This document shows, piece after piece, positions 62,601-64,000 of a stretch of DNA of 64,000 bases (position 1 is the stretch's first letter; every line of letters begins with the position of its first letter). Below the pieces are notes generated by a model that was given only the letters and a program-made list of their open reading frames with translations, was not told where the DNA came from and ran no database searches. Where the stretch lies: assembly GCA_034509425.1 (NCBI GenBank), contig JAVTVJ010000001.1:10621501-10685500 (forward strand). The letters are read 5' to 3'. This DNA comes from Eopsaltria australis. Its lineage: Eukaryota; Chordata; Aves; Passeriformes; Petroicidae. A program made the translations under genes and the position numbers.

Positions 62601-64000
62601 ATATAGCAAGAGTTTTAAAAAATACTCAACACAAAACCAAAGTAAAATGTGTAATGTAAGTTTCTGCATTATTTTTATTTTGAATCATGTTTTTCATCCT
62701 CTTTCCCCTGTTTGACTCAAAATATCTATGCATGGGTTTGCAAAATAACTTCGGTGCAAGGACAAGTATCTTCAGTCTTAGCTGCTCTCAGTGGTAACAC
62801 TAAGCAGGAGCATTAAAGCTCTGATTCAATGCTATGCATGCTTGGAAGCCAAGCACAGTCACATGTTTTTATCCAATTTACTATCCAGATTTTTCTGCTT
62901 TCCATTTCAATTCAACCATTATATTAGAAGCTACCATTTGGAAAACCATTAGACCAAATCGCCAACTCTTTTTGCCTCTTAAGTCCTGCAAATGACATTT
63001 ACTTTTATTTTGAGGCCCTTCCCACTGCTAGATGAGTAGGAAGAAAGCCTTAGGAGTAGGCATCACGAGGCACATCCTGGAGAGTGCAACAGGCACTGAA
63101 ATGTGGAGGTCCCTAATTTGGAAGCTGCAGTGACAGCTCCTTTCTGTCCCAAAGAACAAAAGACGGAGAGAGGGGGAGAGCTTCAATAAGACAGAGGAGA
63201 TGCTCTGTGGAACCCAAACCTGACCTGTTCTGGTTCAGGTTCAGATCTTCACAGCAAGAGAAGAGCTGTCAGCCTGGGTTAACCAAGCAGTATATGAGTC
63301 CCCTAATTATTGGTGCTCTAAAGTGTGATGGAGAAGAAGGATCAGCTGGCATTGCTGTGTGAGGTGAGAGATGAGGGCACACCTACCCTAAGGGCCCCAC
63401 GATGAGAGGGACAAGGGAGTGGCTCATTTGTGAAGTGGGGGTTTACATGCTGAATAATTTGACACTGCCAAGCTGAGCTGATGGATTTGTTCCCAAAAGG
63501 GAAGTCACATCCCACACCTAATGACAAACTAAAGCCATTTTGGCACAGCTGAAGCAGTAACATGCAGAAGAAAACTCCAGATGGAACAGTAAGCATTTCA
63601 GGCCACCAAAGTAGGGATGACTCTCGAGCTTGGACACCTGTTGTACTGGATGGCATATAAAAGATGCATGTTTTCTCACACATCAGCACTGGGTAGTTCA
63701 AATGGGCCAGGAAGGGTCTGTTATCAACAAAATTCTGTGCAGACTGTCCAGATTAACACCAACATTTCAGCTTCTTTACAAAGACTACTTTGCCTACAAA
63801 AAAAGTGGCCTACAAATCACCTGTGAGTCACTGAGCAAAGTTTCACTCAAAAGAATTAAAACACCATTTATTCTACCTTTCAAGGTTGTCCTCAGGTAAT
63901 AGGAAGGATAAAAACCAAGCAAGTTACCTTCCATCACTGTTCCTCCTGTAAGCAGCTATGCACTGTACTTTGGGATCCACATATTCTGGAGAAAATTCTT
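10450..64000 (-). CDS. LAMA3: LAMA3, laminin subunit alpha-3, long isoform (alpha-3B), 5' truncated by window
   Basis: Encodes the alpha chain of basement-membrane laminins (with beta-3/gamma-2 in laminin-332, or other beta/gamma chains), which anchors epithelia through integrins and dystroglycan-type receptors. Fifty coding exons of this isoform are visible, 13 of them upstream of the alpha-3A start. Order of domains seen: domain IVb, LE modules, laminin IV type A, LE modules, coiled coil, LG1-LG5. Identity rests on exon-by-exon similarity to human alpha-3 as I remember it, for example [14 protein letters not shown]-type LE motifs, [15 protein letters not shown] at the end of domain IV, and [13 protein letters not shown] at the end of the coiled coil. 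All introns are GT-AG and all phases agree except a one-base insertion in the exon 21485-21633. The alpha-3B start, LN domain and first LE block are off the right edge. LAMA1, 2, 4 and 5 are poorer matches; the internal alpha-3A first exon is diagnostic for LAMA3. Confidence 0.96.
10758..10877 (-). CDS. LAMA3: LAMA3 exon, LG5
   Basis: 120 bp. Translation [20 protein letters not shown] then [10 protein letters not shown]. An inner acceptor eight bases downstream (CTCTCAG) would break the frame, so the TTTGTAG acceptor at 10878 is chosen. Contains an NYT sequon. Confidence 0.94.
11219..11312 (-). CDS. LAMA3: LAMA3 exon, LG5
   Basis: 94 bp. Translation [20 protein letters not shown] then [11 protein letters not shown]. 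Human: SVTPKQSLCDGQWHSVA; the human cysteine before DGQW is serine here. Confidence 0.95.
11431..11558 (-). CDS. LAMA3: LAMA3 exon, LG5
   Basis: 128 bp. Translation [20 protein letters not shown] then [20 protein letters not shown]. Human: VLLGPEFKLVFSIRPRSLTG. The human cysteine in HLCVYLE is leucine here. Confidence 0.96.
11690..11849 (-). CDS. LAMA3: LAMA3 exon, LG4 end and LG5 start
   Basis: 160 bp. Translation [20 protein letters not shown] then [20 protein letters not shown]. Carries the LG4 cysteine pair (KGC, LPC). Human: NSFVGCLKNFQLDSK and GIYFSEEGG. Confidence 0.97.
11850..12652. other. LAMA3 intron within LG4, no feature seen
   Basis: 803-bp intron with donor and acceptor canonical on the minus strand. 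A C-run at 12549-12556 is the only low-complexity spot. Confidence 0.6.
12653..12793 (-). CDS. LAMA3: LAMA3 exon, LG4
   Basis: 141 bp, phase 0. Translation [20 protein letters not shown] then [17 protein letters not shown]. Human: RLVVDGLRA and STISIRAPVYLGSPPS. Acceptor CTCCTGGAAAG has a short pyrimidine tract. Confidence 0.96.
13087..13276 (-). CDS. LAMA3: LAMA3 exon, LG4
   Basis: 190 bp. Translation [20 protein letters not shown] then [18 protein letters not shown] and YNDGQWHT. Covers the strand that binds heparan sulfate and syndecan in human (NSFMALYLSKGRLVFALG). Human KCNDG is YNDG here. Confidence 0.97.
13668..13819 (-). CDS. LAMA3: LAMA3 exon, LG3-LG4 spacer and LG4 start
   Basis: 152 bp. 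Translation starts [20 protein letters not shown] and ends [19 protein letters not shown]. The end aligns with human FGDIPTSHLLFKLPQELLK. The spacer half is poorly conserved, has an NYT glycosylation sequon, and lacks the cysteine present in human. Confidence 0.9.
14122..14266 (-). CDS. LAMA3: LAMA3 exon, LG3 end and start of LG3-LG4 spacer
   Basis: 145 bp. Translation [20 protein letters not shown] then [13 protein letters not shown]. The cysteine in LGAC closes LG3; the rest is the spacer where alpha-3 chains are cut during maturation. Human has SLGGCSLNKPPFLM here. Confidence 0.93.
14267..15895. other. LAMA3 intron in LG3 with a CR1 fragment
   Basis: 1629-bp intron. Contains the CR1 fragment at about 15139-15236 and a 16-bp direct duplication at 15399-15414 and 15418-15433. 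Otherwise no feature seen. Confidence 0.6.
15139..15236 (+). mobile_element. CR1 LINE 3' fragment, antisense to LAMA3
   Basis: GAGCAGCCTGGTCTAGTGGA, then GGTATCCCTGCCCATTGCAG and a shortened GGATCTTTAAAGGTGCC segment with CCAACCCA: the standard CR1 3' region in plus orientation. Confidence 0.9.
15896..16030 (-). CDS. LAMA3: LAMA3 exon, LG3
   Basis: 135 bp. Translation [20 protein letters not shown] then [18 protein letters not shown]. Human: [18 protein letters not shown]. Confidence 0.97.
16878..17008 (-). CDS. LAMA3: LAMA3 exon, LG3
   Basis: 131 bp. Translation [20 protein letters not shown] then [16 protein letters not shown]. Aligned by phase and by the DGxxHYVxVI motif of LG domains. 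Confidence 0.94.
17742..17882 (-). CDS. LAMA3: LAMA3 exon, LG3 start
   Basis: 141 bp, phase 0. Translation [20 protein letters not shown] then [17 protein letters not shown]. Human: LVRSASFSRGGQLSF and ASFGFQTFQPSGILL. Confidence 0.97.
19011..19131 (-). CDS. LAMA3: LAMA3 exon, LG2 end
   Basis: 121 bp. Translation [20 protein letters not shown] then [12 protein letters not shown]. Human: FNISTPAFRGCMKNLK and GVTKKCSEDWK. Holds both LG2 cysteines. Confidence 0.98.
19482..19606 (-). CDS. LAMA3: LAMA3 exon, LG2
   Basis: 125 bp. Translation [20 protein letters not shown] then [16 protein letters not shown]. Human: FSTYYLGGIPIAIRER. Confidence 0.96.
20520..20639 (-). CDS. LAMA3: LAMA3 exon, LG2
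   Basis: 120 bp, phase 0. Translation [20 protein letters not shown] then TVNDGTYQQ. Human: DRFISLNIEDGKLMVRYKLN. Donor GTATGT. Confidence 0.95.
21222..21340 (-). mobile_element. CR1-like LINE fragment, same orientation as LAMA3
   Basis: TAGAATCATTGAATATCTCA followed by CCTGGAAGGGACCCGTAAG: the reverse complement of a CR1 3' end. A local stutter of the TAAGTCC motif follows at about 21258-21290. Lies in the intron just 3' of the frameshifted exon. Confidence 0.8.
21485..21633 (-). CDS. LAMA3: LAMA3 exon, LG2 start, with an apparent one-base insertion (frameshift)
   Basis: 149 bp, but the flanking phases require a length of 3n+1. Entering in the frame set by the previous exon gives [10 protein letters not shown], matching human RKEESDKNYF. 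The conserved continuation [18 protein letters not shown] and [17 protein letters not shown] is in the next frame. Removing one base at about 21602 (inside plus-strand CTCGAAAA) joins the two parts exactly and also restores the total length to a multiple of three. As written, translation reaches a stop at 21528-21530. Upstream and downstream exons are intact, so this is an isolated lesion or a sequence error. Confidence 0.93.
22125..22258 (-). CDS. LAMA3: LAMA3 exon, LG1 end
   Basis: 134 bp. Translation [20 protein letters not shown] then [11 protein letters not shown]. Contains the paired LG1 cysteines (EGC and QPC). It ends with AG of an arginine codon; GTATGA is the only donor possible here. 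Confidence 0.97.
22740..22902 (-). CDS. LAMA3: LAMA3 exon, LG1
   Basis: 163 bp. Translation [20 protein letters not shown] then [20 protein letters not shown]. Human: [20 protein letters not shown]. Confidence 0.97.
23001..23152 (-). CDS. LAMA3: LAMA3 exon, LG1
   Basis: 152 bp. Translation [20 protein letters not shown] then [12 protein letters not shown]. Human: [22 protein letters not shown]. Leaves AG, completed to arginine by the next exon. Confidence 0.97.
23153..24285. other. LAMA3 intron in LG1, no feature seen
   Basis: 1133 bp. Contains short open frames without similarity; no repeat recognised. Confidence 0.5.
24286..24459 (-). CDS. LAMA3: LAMA3 exon, LG1 start
   Basis: 174 bp, phase 0. 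Translation [20 protein letters not shown] then [17 protein letters not shown] and YLGDKD. Human: VAVPMRFNGKSGVEVRLPND. First laminin G-like domain. Confidence 0.98.
24460..25516. other. LAMA3 intron at coiled-coil/LG1 boundary, no feature seen
   Basis: 1057 bp, no recognisable element. Confidence 0.5.
25517..25659 (-). CDS. LAMA3: LAMA3 exon, C-terminal end of coiled coil
   Basis: 143 bp. Translation [20 protein letters not shown] then [20 protein letters not shown]. Very close to human NKLTNKLPDLWRKIESINQQ and [15 protein letters not shown]. This end of the coil sits against LG1-LG3 and is needed for integrin binding by the assembled trimer. Confidence 0.98.
25942..25976 (+). repeat. 17-bp direct duplication in intron
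   Basis: AACAGCTATGTGGTCTC occurs twice, separated by one base. Likely a recent replication-slippage duplication or insertion-site duplication; no inserted element between the copies. Confidence 0.9.
26668..27340 (-). mobile_element. CR1 LINE fragment with reverse-transcriptase remnant, same orientation as LAMA3
   Basis: The left end shows the CR1 3' terminus in reverse (CACAGAGCAGCTGAGGTTGG, then AAGGAACCTCTGGAGGTC). The right part encodes on the minus strand [20 protein letters not shown] and a degenerate [16 protein letters not shown], the C-terminal part of the CR1 ORF2 polymerase. The YxDD-bearing core is absent and the frame is interrupted. A 5'-truncated, inactive LINE inside the intron 25660-27498. 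Confidence 0.92.
27499..27678 (-). CDS. LAMA3: LAMA3 exon, coiled coil
   Basis: 180 bp. Translation [20 protein letters not shown] then [18 protein letters not shown]. Matches human EVLDGLNPIQTDVERIKDTYGRTQ. Confidence 0.97.
27756..27872 (-). CDS. LAMA3: LAMA3 exon, coiled coil
   Basis: 117 bp. Translation [20 protein letters not shown] then [13 protein letters not shown]. Followed by a 77-bp intron, the shortest found in the gene. Confidence 0.93.
28255..28354 (-). CDS. LAMA3: LAMA3 exon, coiled coil
   Basis: 100 bp. Translation [20 protein letters not shown] then [11 protein letters not shown]. Matches human TVIKEDLPRKAKTLSS and EAKMTQKKLKQ. Confidence 0.94.
28936..29077 (-). CDS. LAMA3: LAMA3 exon, coiled coil
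   Basis: 142 bp. Translation [20 protein letters not shown] then [20 protein letters not shown]. Matches human GDELVRCAVDAATAYENILNAIKAAEDAA; the free cysteine is conserved. Donor GTAAGT. Confidence 0.98.
29078..30422. other. LAMA3 intron in coiled-coil region, no feature seen
   Basis: 1345 bp, AT-rich, no recognised repeat or RNA. Confidence 0.5.
30423..30574 (-). CDS. LAMA3: LAMA3 exon, coiled coil
   Basis: 152 bp. Translation [20 protein letters not shown] then [17 protein letters not shown]. Human counterpart: EYEKLAASLNEARQELSDKV and AEKHARSLQELAKQLEE. Confidence 0.97.
31105..31221 (-). CDS. LAMA3: LAMA3 exon, coiled coil
   Basis: 117 bp, phase 0 both ends. Translation [20 protein letters not shown] then LGLLQESKE. 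Aligns with human VKEINSLQ to MEKSQKE. Confidence 0.94.
31967..32163 (-). CDS. LAMA3: LAMA3 exon, coiled coil
   Basis: 197 bp. Translation includes [20 protein letters not shown] and [14 protein letters not shown], matching human SIRDSLNEYEAKLSDLRARL and AKQANGLNQEN. Strong heptads. Confidence 0.97.
32164..33281. other. LAMA3 intron in coiled-coil region, no feature seen
   Basis: 1118 bp, no recognised element. Confidence 0.5.
33282..33449 (-). CDS. LAMA3: LAMA3 exon, coiled coil with linker
   Basis: 168 bp. Translation [20 protein letters not shown] then [15 protein letters not shown]. Corresponds to human LLKQISGTDGEGNNVPSGDF and AEAQRMMRELRNRNF. Two overlapping donors exist (GTGTAAG and GTAAGT); only GTAAGT keeps the frame into the next exon. 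Locally CpG-rich. Confidence 0.97.
34033..34144 (-). CDS. LAMA3: LAMA3 exon, coiled coil
   Basis: 112 bp. Translation [20 protein letters not shown] then [14 protein letters not shown]. Separated from the preceding exon by a 100-bp intron. Human counterpart contains IKNVIRNVHILL. Confidence 0.93.
34245..34355 (-). CDS. LAMA3: LAMA3 exon, coiled coil
   Basis: 111 bp, phase 0. Translation [20 protein letters not shown] then [11 protein letters not shown], matching human LLNYRSAISNHGSKIEGLE. Heptad-pattern helix. Confidence 0.96.
34880..35031 (-). CDS. LAMA3: LAMA3 exon, start of coiled-coil domain II
   Basis: 152 bp. Translation [20 protein letters not shown] then LTKSQLQSV and [15 protein letters not shown]. 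The CDSC motif at the N-terminal end of the laminin long arm forms interchain disulfides with beta and gamma chains; heptad hydrophobics begin here. Confidence 0.97.
35413..35463 (-). CDS. LAMA3: LAMA3 51-bp exon at the LE/coiled-coil junction
   Basis: The smallest exon found. Translation [16 protein letters not shown], matching human CINQEPKDSSPAEECDD. The phase is forced by the T left at its end, which joins CC of the next exon to make serine. It supplies the first cysteine of the interchain disulfide cluster. Confidence 0.95.
35464..38101. other. LAMA3 intron between LE modules and coiled coil, with CR1 tail
   Basis: 2638 bp. Holds the CR1 3' tail at about 36360-36420. The rest shows no gene or element I can name. 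Confidence 0.55.
36360..36420 (+). mobile_element. CR1 LINE 3' tail, antisense to LAMA3
   Basis: GACTGAACTTGATGATCTTG, then GAAGTCTTTTCCAGCC and AATGATTCTATG. Standard CR1 3' end; the body upstream is too diverged to delimit. Confidence 0.85.
38102..38208 (-). CDS. LAMA3: LAMA3 exon, last complete LE module
   Basis: 107 bp. Translation [19 protein letters not shown] then [17 protein letters not shown]. Matches human [21 protein letters not shown]. Acceptor TTATCTAG. Confidence 0.97.
38209..41456. other. LAMA3 introns among domain IIIa exons
   Basis: Introns 38209-39607 and 39689-41456. The only notable feature is a pyrimidine run with about ten TC dinucleotides at 41371-41400, i.e. a purine (GA) tract in the transcript, just 3' of an exon donor. 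Confidence 0.5.
39608..39688 (-). CDS. LAMA3: LAMA3 exon, LE module of domain IIIa
   Basis: 81 bp. Translation [20 protein letters not shown] then TGSRCER. Equivalent to human FATGCVVNGGDVRCSCKAGY. Donor GTGAGT. Confidence 0.97.
41457..41566 (-). CDS. LAMA3: LAMA3 exon, LE module of domain IIIa
   Basis: 110 bp. Translation [20 protein letters not shown] then [12 protein letters not shown]. The CQxNTxGxxCExC pattern is the laminin EGF-like consensus. Donor GTACAG, acceptor TTTTCAAG. Confidence 0.97.
41567..45249. other. LAMA3 intron following the first shared exon, no gene seen
   Basis: 3683 bp, one of the two largest introns fully in the window. The stretch 43200-44150 is richer in G+C than its surroundings and contains the longest open frame of the window (174 codons, plus strand), with no recognisable similarity and no splice or promoter context. 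It could be a regulatory region of the alpha-3A unit, but nothing in the sequence proves it. Confidence 0.45.
45250..45363 (-). CDS. LAMA3: LAMA3 first shared exon (alpha-3A and alpha-3B), LE module
   Basis: 114 bp, phase 0 both ends. Translation [20 protein letters not shown] then [17 protein letters not shown]. Same as human [21 protein letters not shown]. Both isoforms splice into its acceptor at 45363. Confidence 0.97.
45364..47463. other. LAMA3 alpha-3A first intron, no feature seen
   Basis: 2100 bp between the alpha-3A first exon and the first shared exon; in alpha-3B transcripts it is part of a 3692-bp intron. A 14-base A-run lies near 46793. No other element recognised. Confidence 0.5.
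47464..47625 (-). CDS. LAMA3: LAMA3 alpha-3A-specific first exon with signal peptide
   Basis: Start codon at 47623-47625 with a second in-frame ATG directly after it; the second has the better initiation context (A at -3, G at +4). The coding part is 162 bp (54 codons) ending at a GTAATT donor. The N-terminus is [20 protein letters not shown]: basic n-region, hydrophobic core, likely cleavage after LAQG near residue 28. It continues with a short tail ending FYPRE that splices in phase 0 to [12 protein letters not shown]. The human alpha-3A start has the same layout: a GWLW core, a QQ-rich tail, then FRPSQ joined to GCSPGYY. Sequence similarity is modest, but position, phase and signal peptide together make the call. 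Confidence 0.9.
47626..47860 (-). promoter_or_regulatory. Candidate internal promoter and 5' UTR of LAMA3 alpha-3A
   Basis: Upstream (higher coordinates) of the alpha-3A start codon. It contains TGACTCA at 47715-47721, TGAGTCA at 47772-47778 and a one-mismatch TGAGTGA (reverse strand) at 47781-47787, all AP-1-like. Possible TATA-like sequences on the minus strand are ATAAAG within 47756-47770 and TATATAT at 47842-47848. Three AP-1 sites are known to drive the mammalian LAMA3A promoter in keratinocytes, so this cluster is a plausible conserved control region. The transcription start cannot be fixed from sequence alone. Confidence 0.6.
47627..47650 (-). other. Possible upstream ORF (7 codons) in the alpha-3A leader
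   Basis: A minus-strand ATG at 47648-47650 opens seven codons (MFTGEPK) and a TAA at 47627-47629, which ends one base before the main start codon at 47625. The uATG context is weak (C at -3). It matters only if the alpha-3A transcript starts upstream of 47650, which is likely if either TATA-like candidate is right. Confidence 0.4.
47861..49055. other. LAMA3 intron upstream of the alpha-3A promoter candidate
   Basis: Contains no exon or repeat I can name. Likely to hold distal control elements of alpha-3A by position only. Confidence 0.4.
49056..49286 (-). CDS. LAMA3: LAMA3 alpha-3B exon, end of laminin IV type A and start of domain IIIa
   Basis: 231 bp, phase 0. Translation contains [39 protein letters not shown] and [15 protein letters not shown]. 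It ends the domain IV insertion and restarts the LE array. It is the last exon unique to alpha-3B; its donor joins the same acceptor (45363) as the alpha-3A first exon. Noticeably richer in G+C and CpG than its neighbours. Confidence 0.96.
50239..50322 (-). CDS. LAMA3: LAMA3 alpha-3B exon, laminin IV type A domain, part 3
   Basis: 84 bp, phase 0. Translation [20 protein letters not shown] then HGRVQLVE. Short exon in the middle of domain IVa, matching the human segment ending GRVHVVE. Confidence 0.93.
51277..51378 (-). CDS. LAMA3: LAMA3 alpha-3B exon, laminin IV type A domain, part 2
   Basis: 102 bp, phase 0. Translation [18 protein letters not shown] followed by [11 protein letters not shown]. 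SSYGGxLxY is the conserved core strand of the domain. Confidence 0.95.
54323..54487 (-). CDS. LAMA3: LAMA3 alpha-3B exon, laminin IV type A domain, part 1
   Basis: 165 bp, phase 0 at both ends. Starts [20 protein letters not shown] and ends with [14 protein letters not shown]. The W-x-AP-x-SYLG signature is characteristic of the laminin IV type A fold. Confidence 0.96.
55842..55982 (-). CDS. LAMA3: LAMA3 alpha-3B exon, half LE module leading into domain IV
   Basis: 141 bp, phase 0 at both ends. Translation [19 protein letters not shown], then [13 protein letters not shown] and RRTK. This is the split LE module that the laminin IV type A domain interrupts. Confidence 0.95.
56755..56899 (-). 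CDS. LAMA3: LAMA3 alpha-3B exon, LE module
   Basis: 145 bp. Translation [20 protein letters not shown] followed by [15 protein letters not shown] and GICLCK, a textbook LE module with CNRDGTEP as in human alpha-3B. The acceptor GTTGATAAAG has an unusually poor pyrimidine tract. Confidence 0.94.
57533..57737 (-). CDS. LAMA3: LAMA3 alpha-3B exon, LE modules
   Basis: 205 bp. Cysteine-rich: [19 protein letters not shown], then [22 protein letters not shown] and [10 protein letters not shown]. The pattern corresponds to two LE modules of domain IIIb. Donor GTAAGT. Confidence 0.95.
58584..58795 (-). CDS. LAMA3: LAMA3 alpha-3B exon, first LE modules of domain IIIb
   Basis: 212 bp. It finishes domain IVb ([11 protein letters not shown]) and opens the LE array with [28 protein letters not shown] and GYYGFPFC. 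These are the spaced cysteines of laminin EGF-like modules. The acceptor AATTTAAATAG has a weak pyrimidine tract, but the phase and similarity leave little doubt. Confidence 0.95.
59304..59419 (-). CDS. LAMA3: LAMA3 alpha-3B exon, end of domain IVb
   Basis: 116 bp. Translation includes [19 protein letters not shown] and CGGNSFYI, equivalent to the LVVPAENY and CGKNSFYLDP region of human alpha-3B. It leaves GA, completed by C of the next exon, to give aspartate. Confidence 0.95.
59795..59934 (-). CDS. LAMA3: LAMA3 alpha-3B exon, domain IVb
   Basis: 140 bp. Translation includes [20 protein letters not shown], with the FCPH and GCR cysteine motifs typical of this laminin domain. Acceptor TTCTTCTAG with a good pyrimidine run. 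The LTR-filled intron begins immediately upstream, leaving only about 20 bases of host sequence before the acceptor. Confidence 0.95.
59955..60894 (+). mobile_element. Solo LTR of an avian ERVL-like endogenous retrovirus, antisense inside a LAMA3 intron
   Basis: Recognised from stretches shared with a common, about 1-kb bird LTR: GTTGGCTCCAAGACAGATCC, GACACCAAGGTCAGTGAAGA, repeated CACACTGGAGCAG units, TCATTATCCCGCTCTGATGT, GGTAACAAATAAAGCTAATTTC with an AATAAA signal, TAATTGGTGAGTGATCTCTC and the end CCACCCAACACA. There are no retroviral genes on either side. It is nearly full length and only moderately diverged. It occupies almost the whole 1018-bp intron 59935-60952. Exact 5' end uncertain by about 10 bases; no target-site duplication was clear. 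Confidence 0.85.
60953..61079 (-). CDS. LAMA3: LAMA3 alpha-3B exon, domain IVb
   Basis: 127 bp, phase 0 in, one base over at the end. Translation begins [20 protein letters not shown], a strongly conserved laminin domain IVb segment, and ends HVWAG across the junction. Its donor lies only about 58 bp from the edge of a solo LTR that fills the following intron. Confidence 0.95.
61510..61675 (-). CDS. LAMA3: LAMA3 alpha-3B exon, domain IVb
   Basis: 166 bp, enters after two bases of a codon and leaves in phase 0. Acceptor TTTAG, donor GTATCT. Translation includes [12 protein letters not shown] and GVTLTPLQ, matching the ETPPTALxLD region of human alpha-3B domain IVb as recalled. Confidence 0.92.
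61676..63927. other. LAMA3 intron within domain IVb, no feature seen
   Basis: 2252 bp. No repeat, RNA gene or exon recognised. Confidence 0.5.
63928..64000 (-). CDS. LAMA3: LAMA3 alpha-3B exon, domain IVb (partial, runs off window)
   Basis: The last 73 bases or more of an exon ending at a GTAACT-type donor (AC at 63926-63927). Translation contains [13 protein letters not shown] followed by [10 protein letters not shown]. It ends with two bases of a serine codon completed by the next exon. The acceptor is beyond position 64000. Alpha-3B-specific globular domain IVb. Confidence 0.85.

Noticed and set aside
1..64000. CRISPR arrays, operons, phage or plasmid genes, tRNA and rRNA genes
   Set aside because: None seen; the window is intron-rich vertebrate DNA with a single recognisable gene.

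Overview
The window is vertebrate, almost certainly avian, genomic DNA. It carries CR1 retrotransposon fragments with bird-type 3' ends and two solo LTRs of avian ERV type, and one multi-exon gene on the minus strand with canonical GT-AG introns. The gene is LAMA3, the laminin subunit alpha-3 of basement membranes. I identified it exon by exon from recalled similarity to the human protein; no database was searched. 

Layout, read in gene direction (right to left). From 64000 to about 49056 lie 13 exons found only in the long alpha-3B isoform. They encode domain IVb (63928-59304), a block of laminin EGF-like (LE) modules (58795-55842) and the laminin IV type A domain (54487-49056). The first of these exons runs off the right edge, so the LN domain and most of the alpha-3B N-terminus lie outside. 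At 47464-47625 sits a separate first exon with a start codon and signal peptide: the alpha-3A first exon. A candidate internal promoter with three AP-1-like heptamers lies just upstream (47715-47787). Both isoforms then share 37 exons: LE modules (45363-35413), the coiled-coil domain II/I that pairs with beta and gamma chains (35463-25517), and LG1 to LG5 (24459-10450). The stop codon is at 10450-10452 and the likely poly(A) signal at 9913-9918. The alpha-3A transcript therefore has 38 coding exons and about 1711 codons, close to the human isoform.

Every junction is phase-consistent except for one base. The exon at 21485-21633 (start of LG2) has one extra base near 21602 that breaks the frame. 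It must be a sequencing error, a damaged allele or something stranger, and it is the most checkable anomaly here.

Positions 1 to about 9890 are 3' flanking DNA with no gene I can support. They hold an old solo LTR (about 5590-6075), a CR1 tail and a small tandem repeat. Introns are mostly unremarkable, apart from CR1 pieces and one 1.0-kb intron (59935-60952) made almost entirely of a solo LTR.

I found no prokaryotic-style system, CRISPR array, tRNA or rRNA. The window is best read as a well-preserved LAMA3 3' half plus flank, not as a new system.
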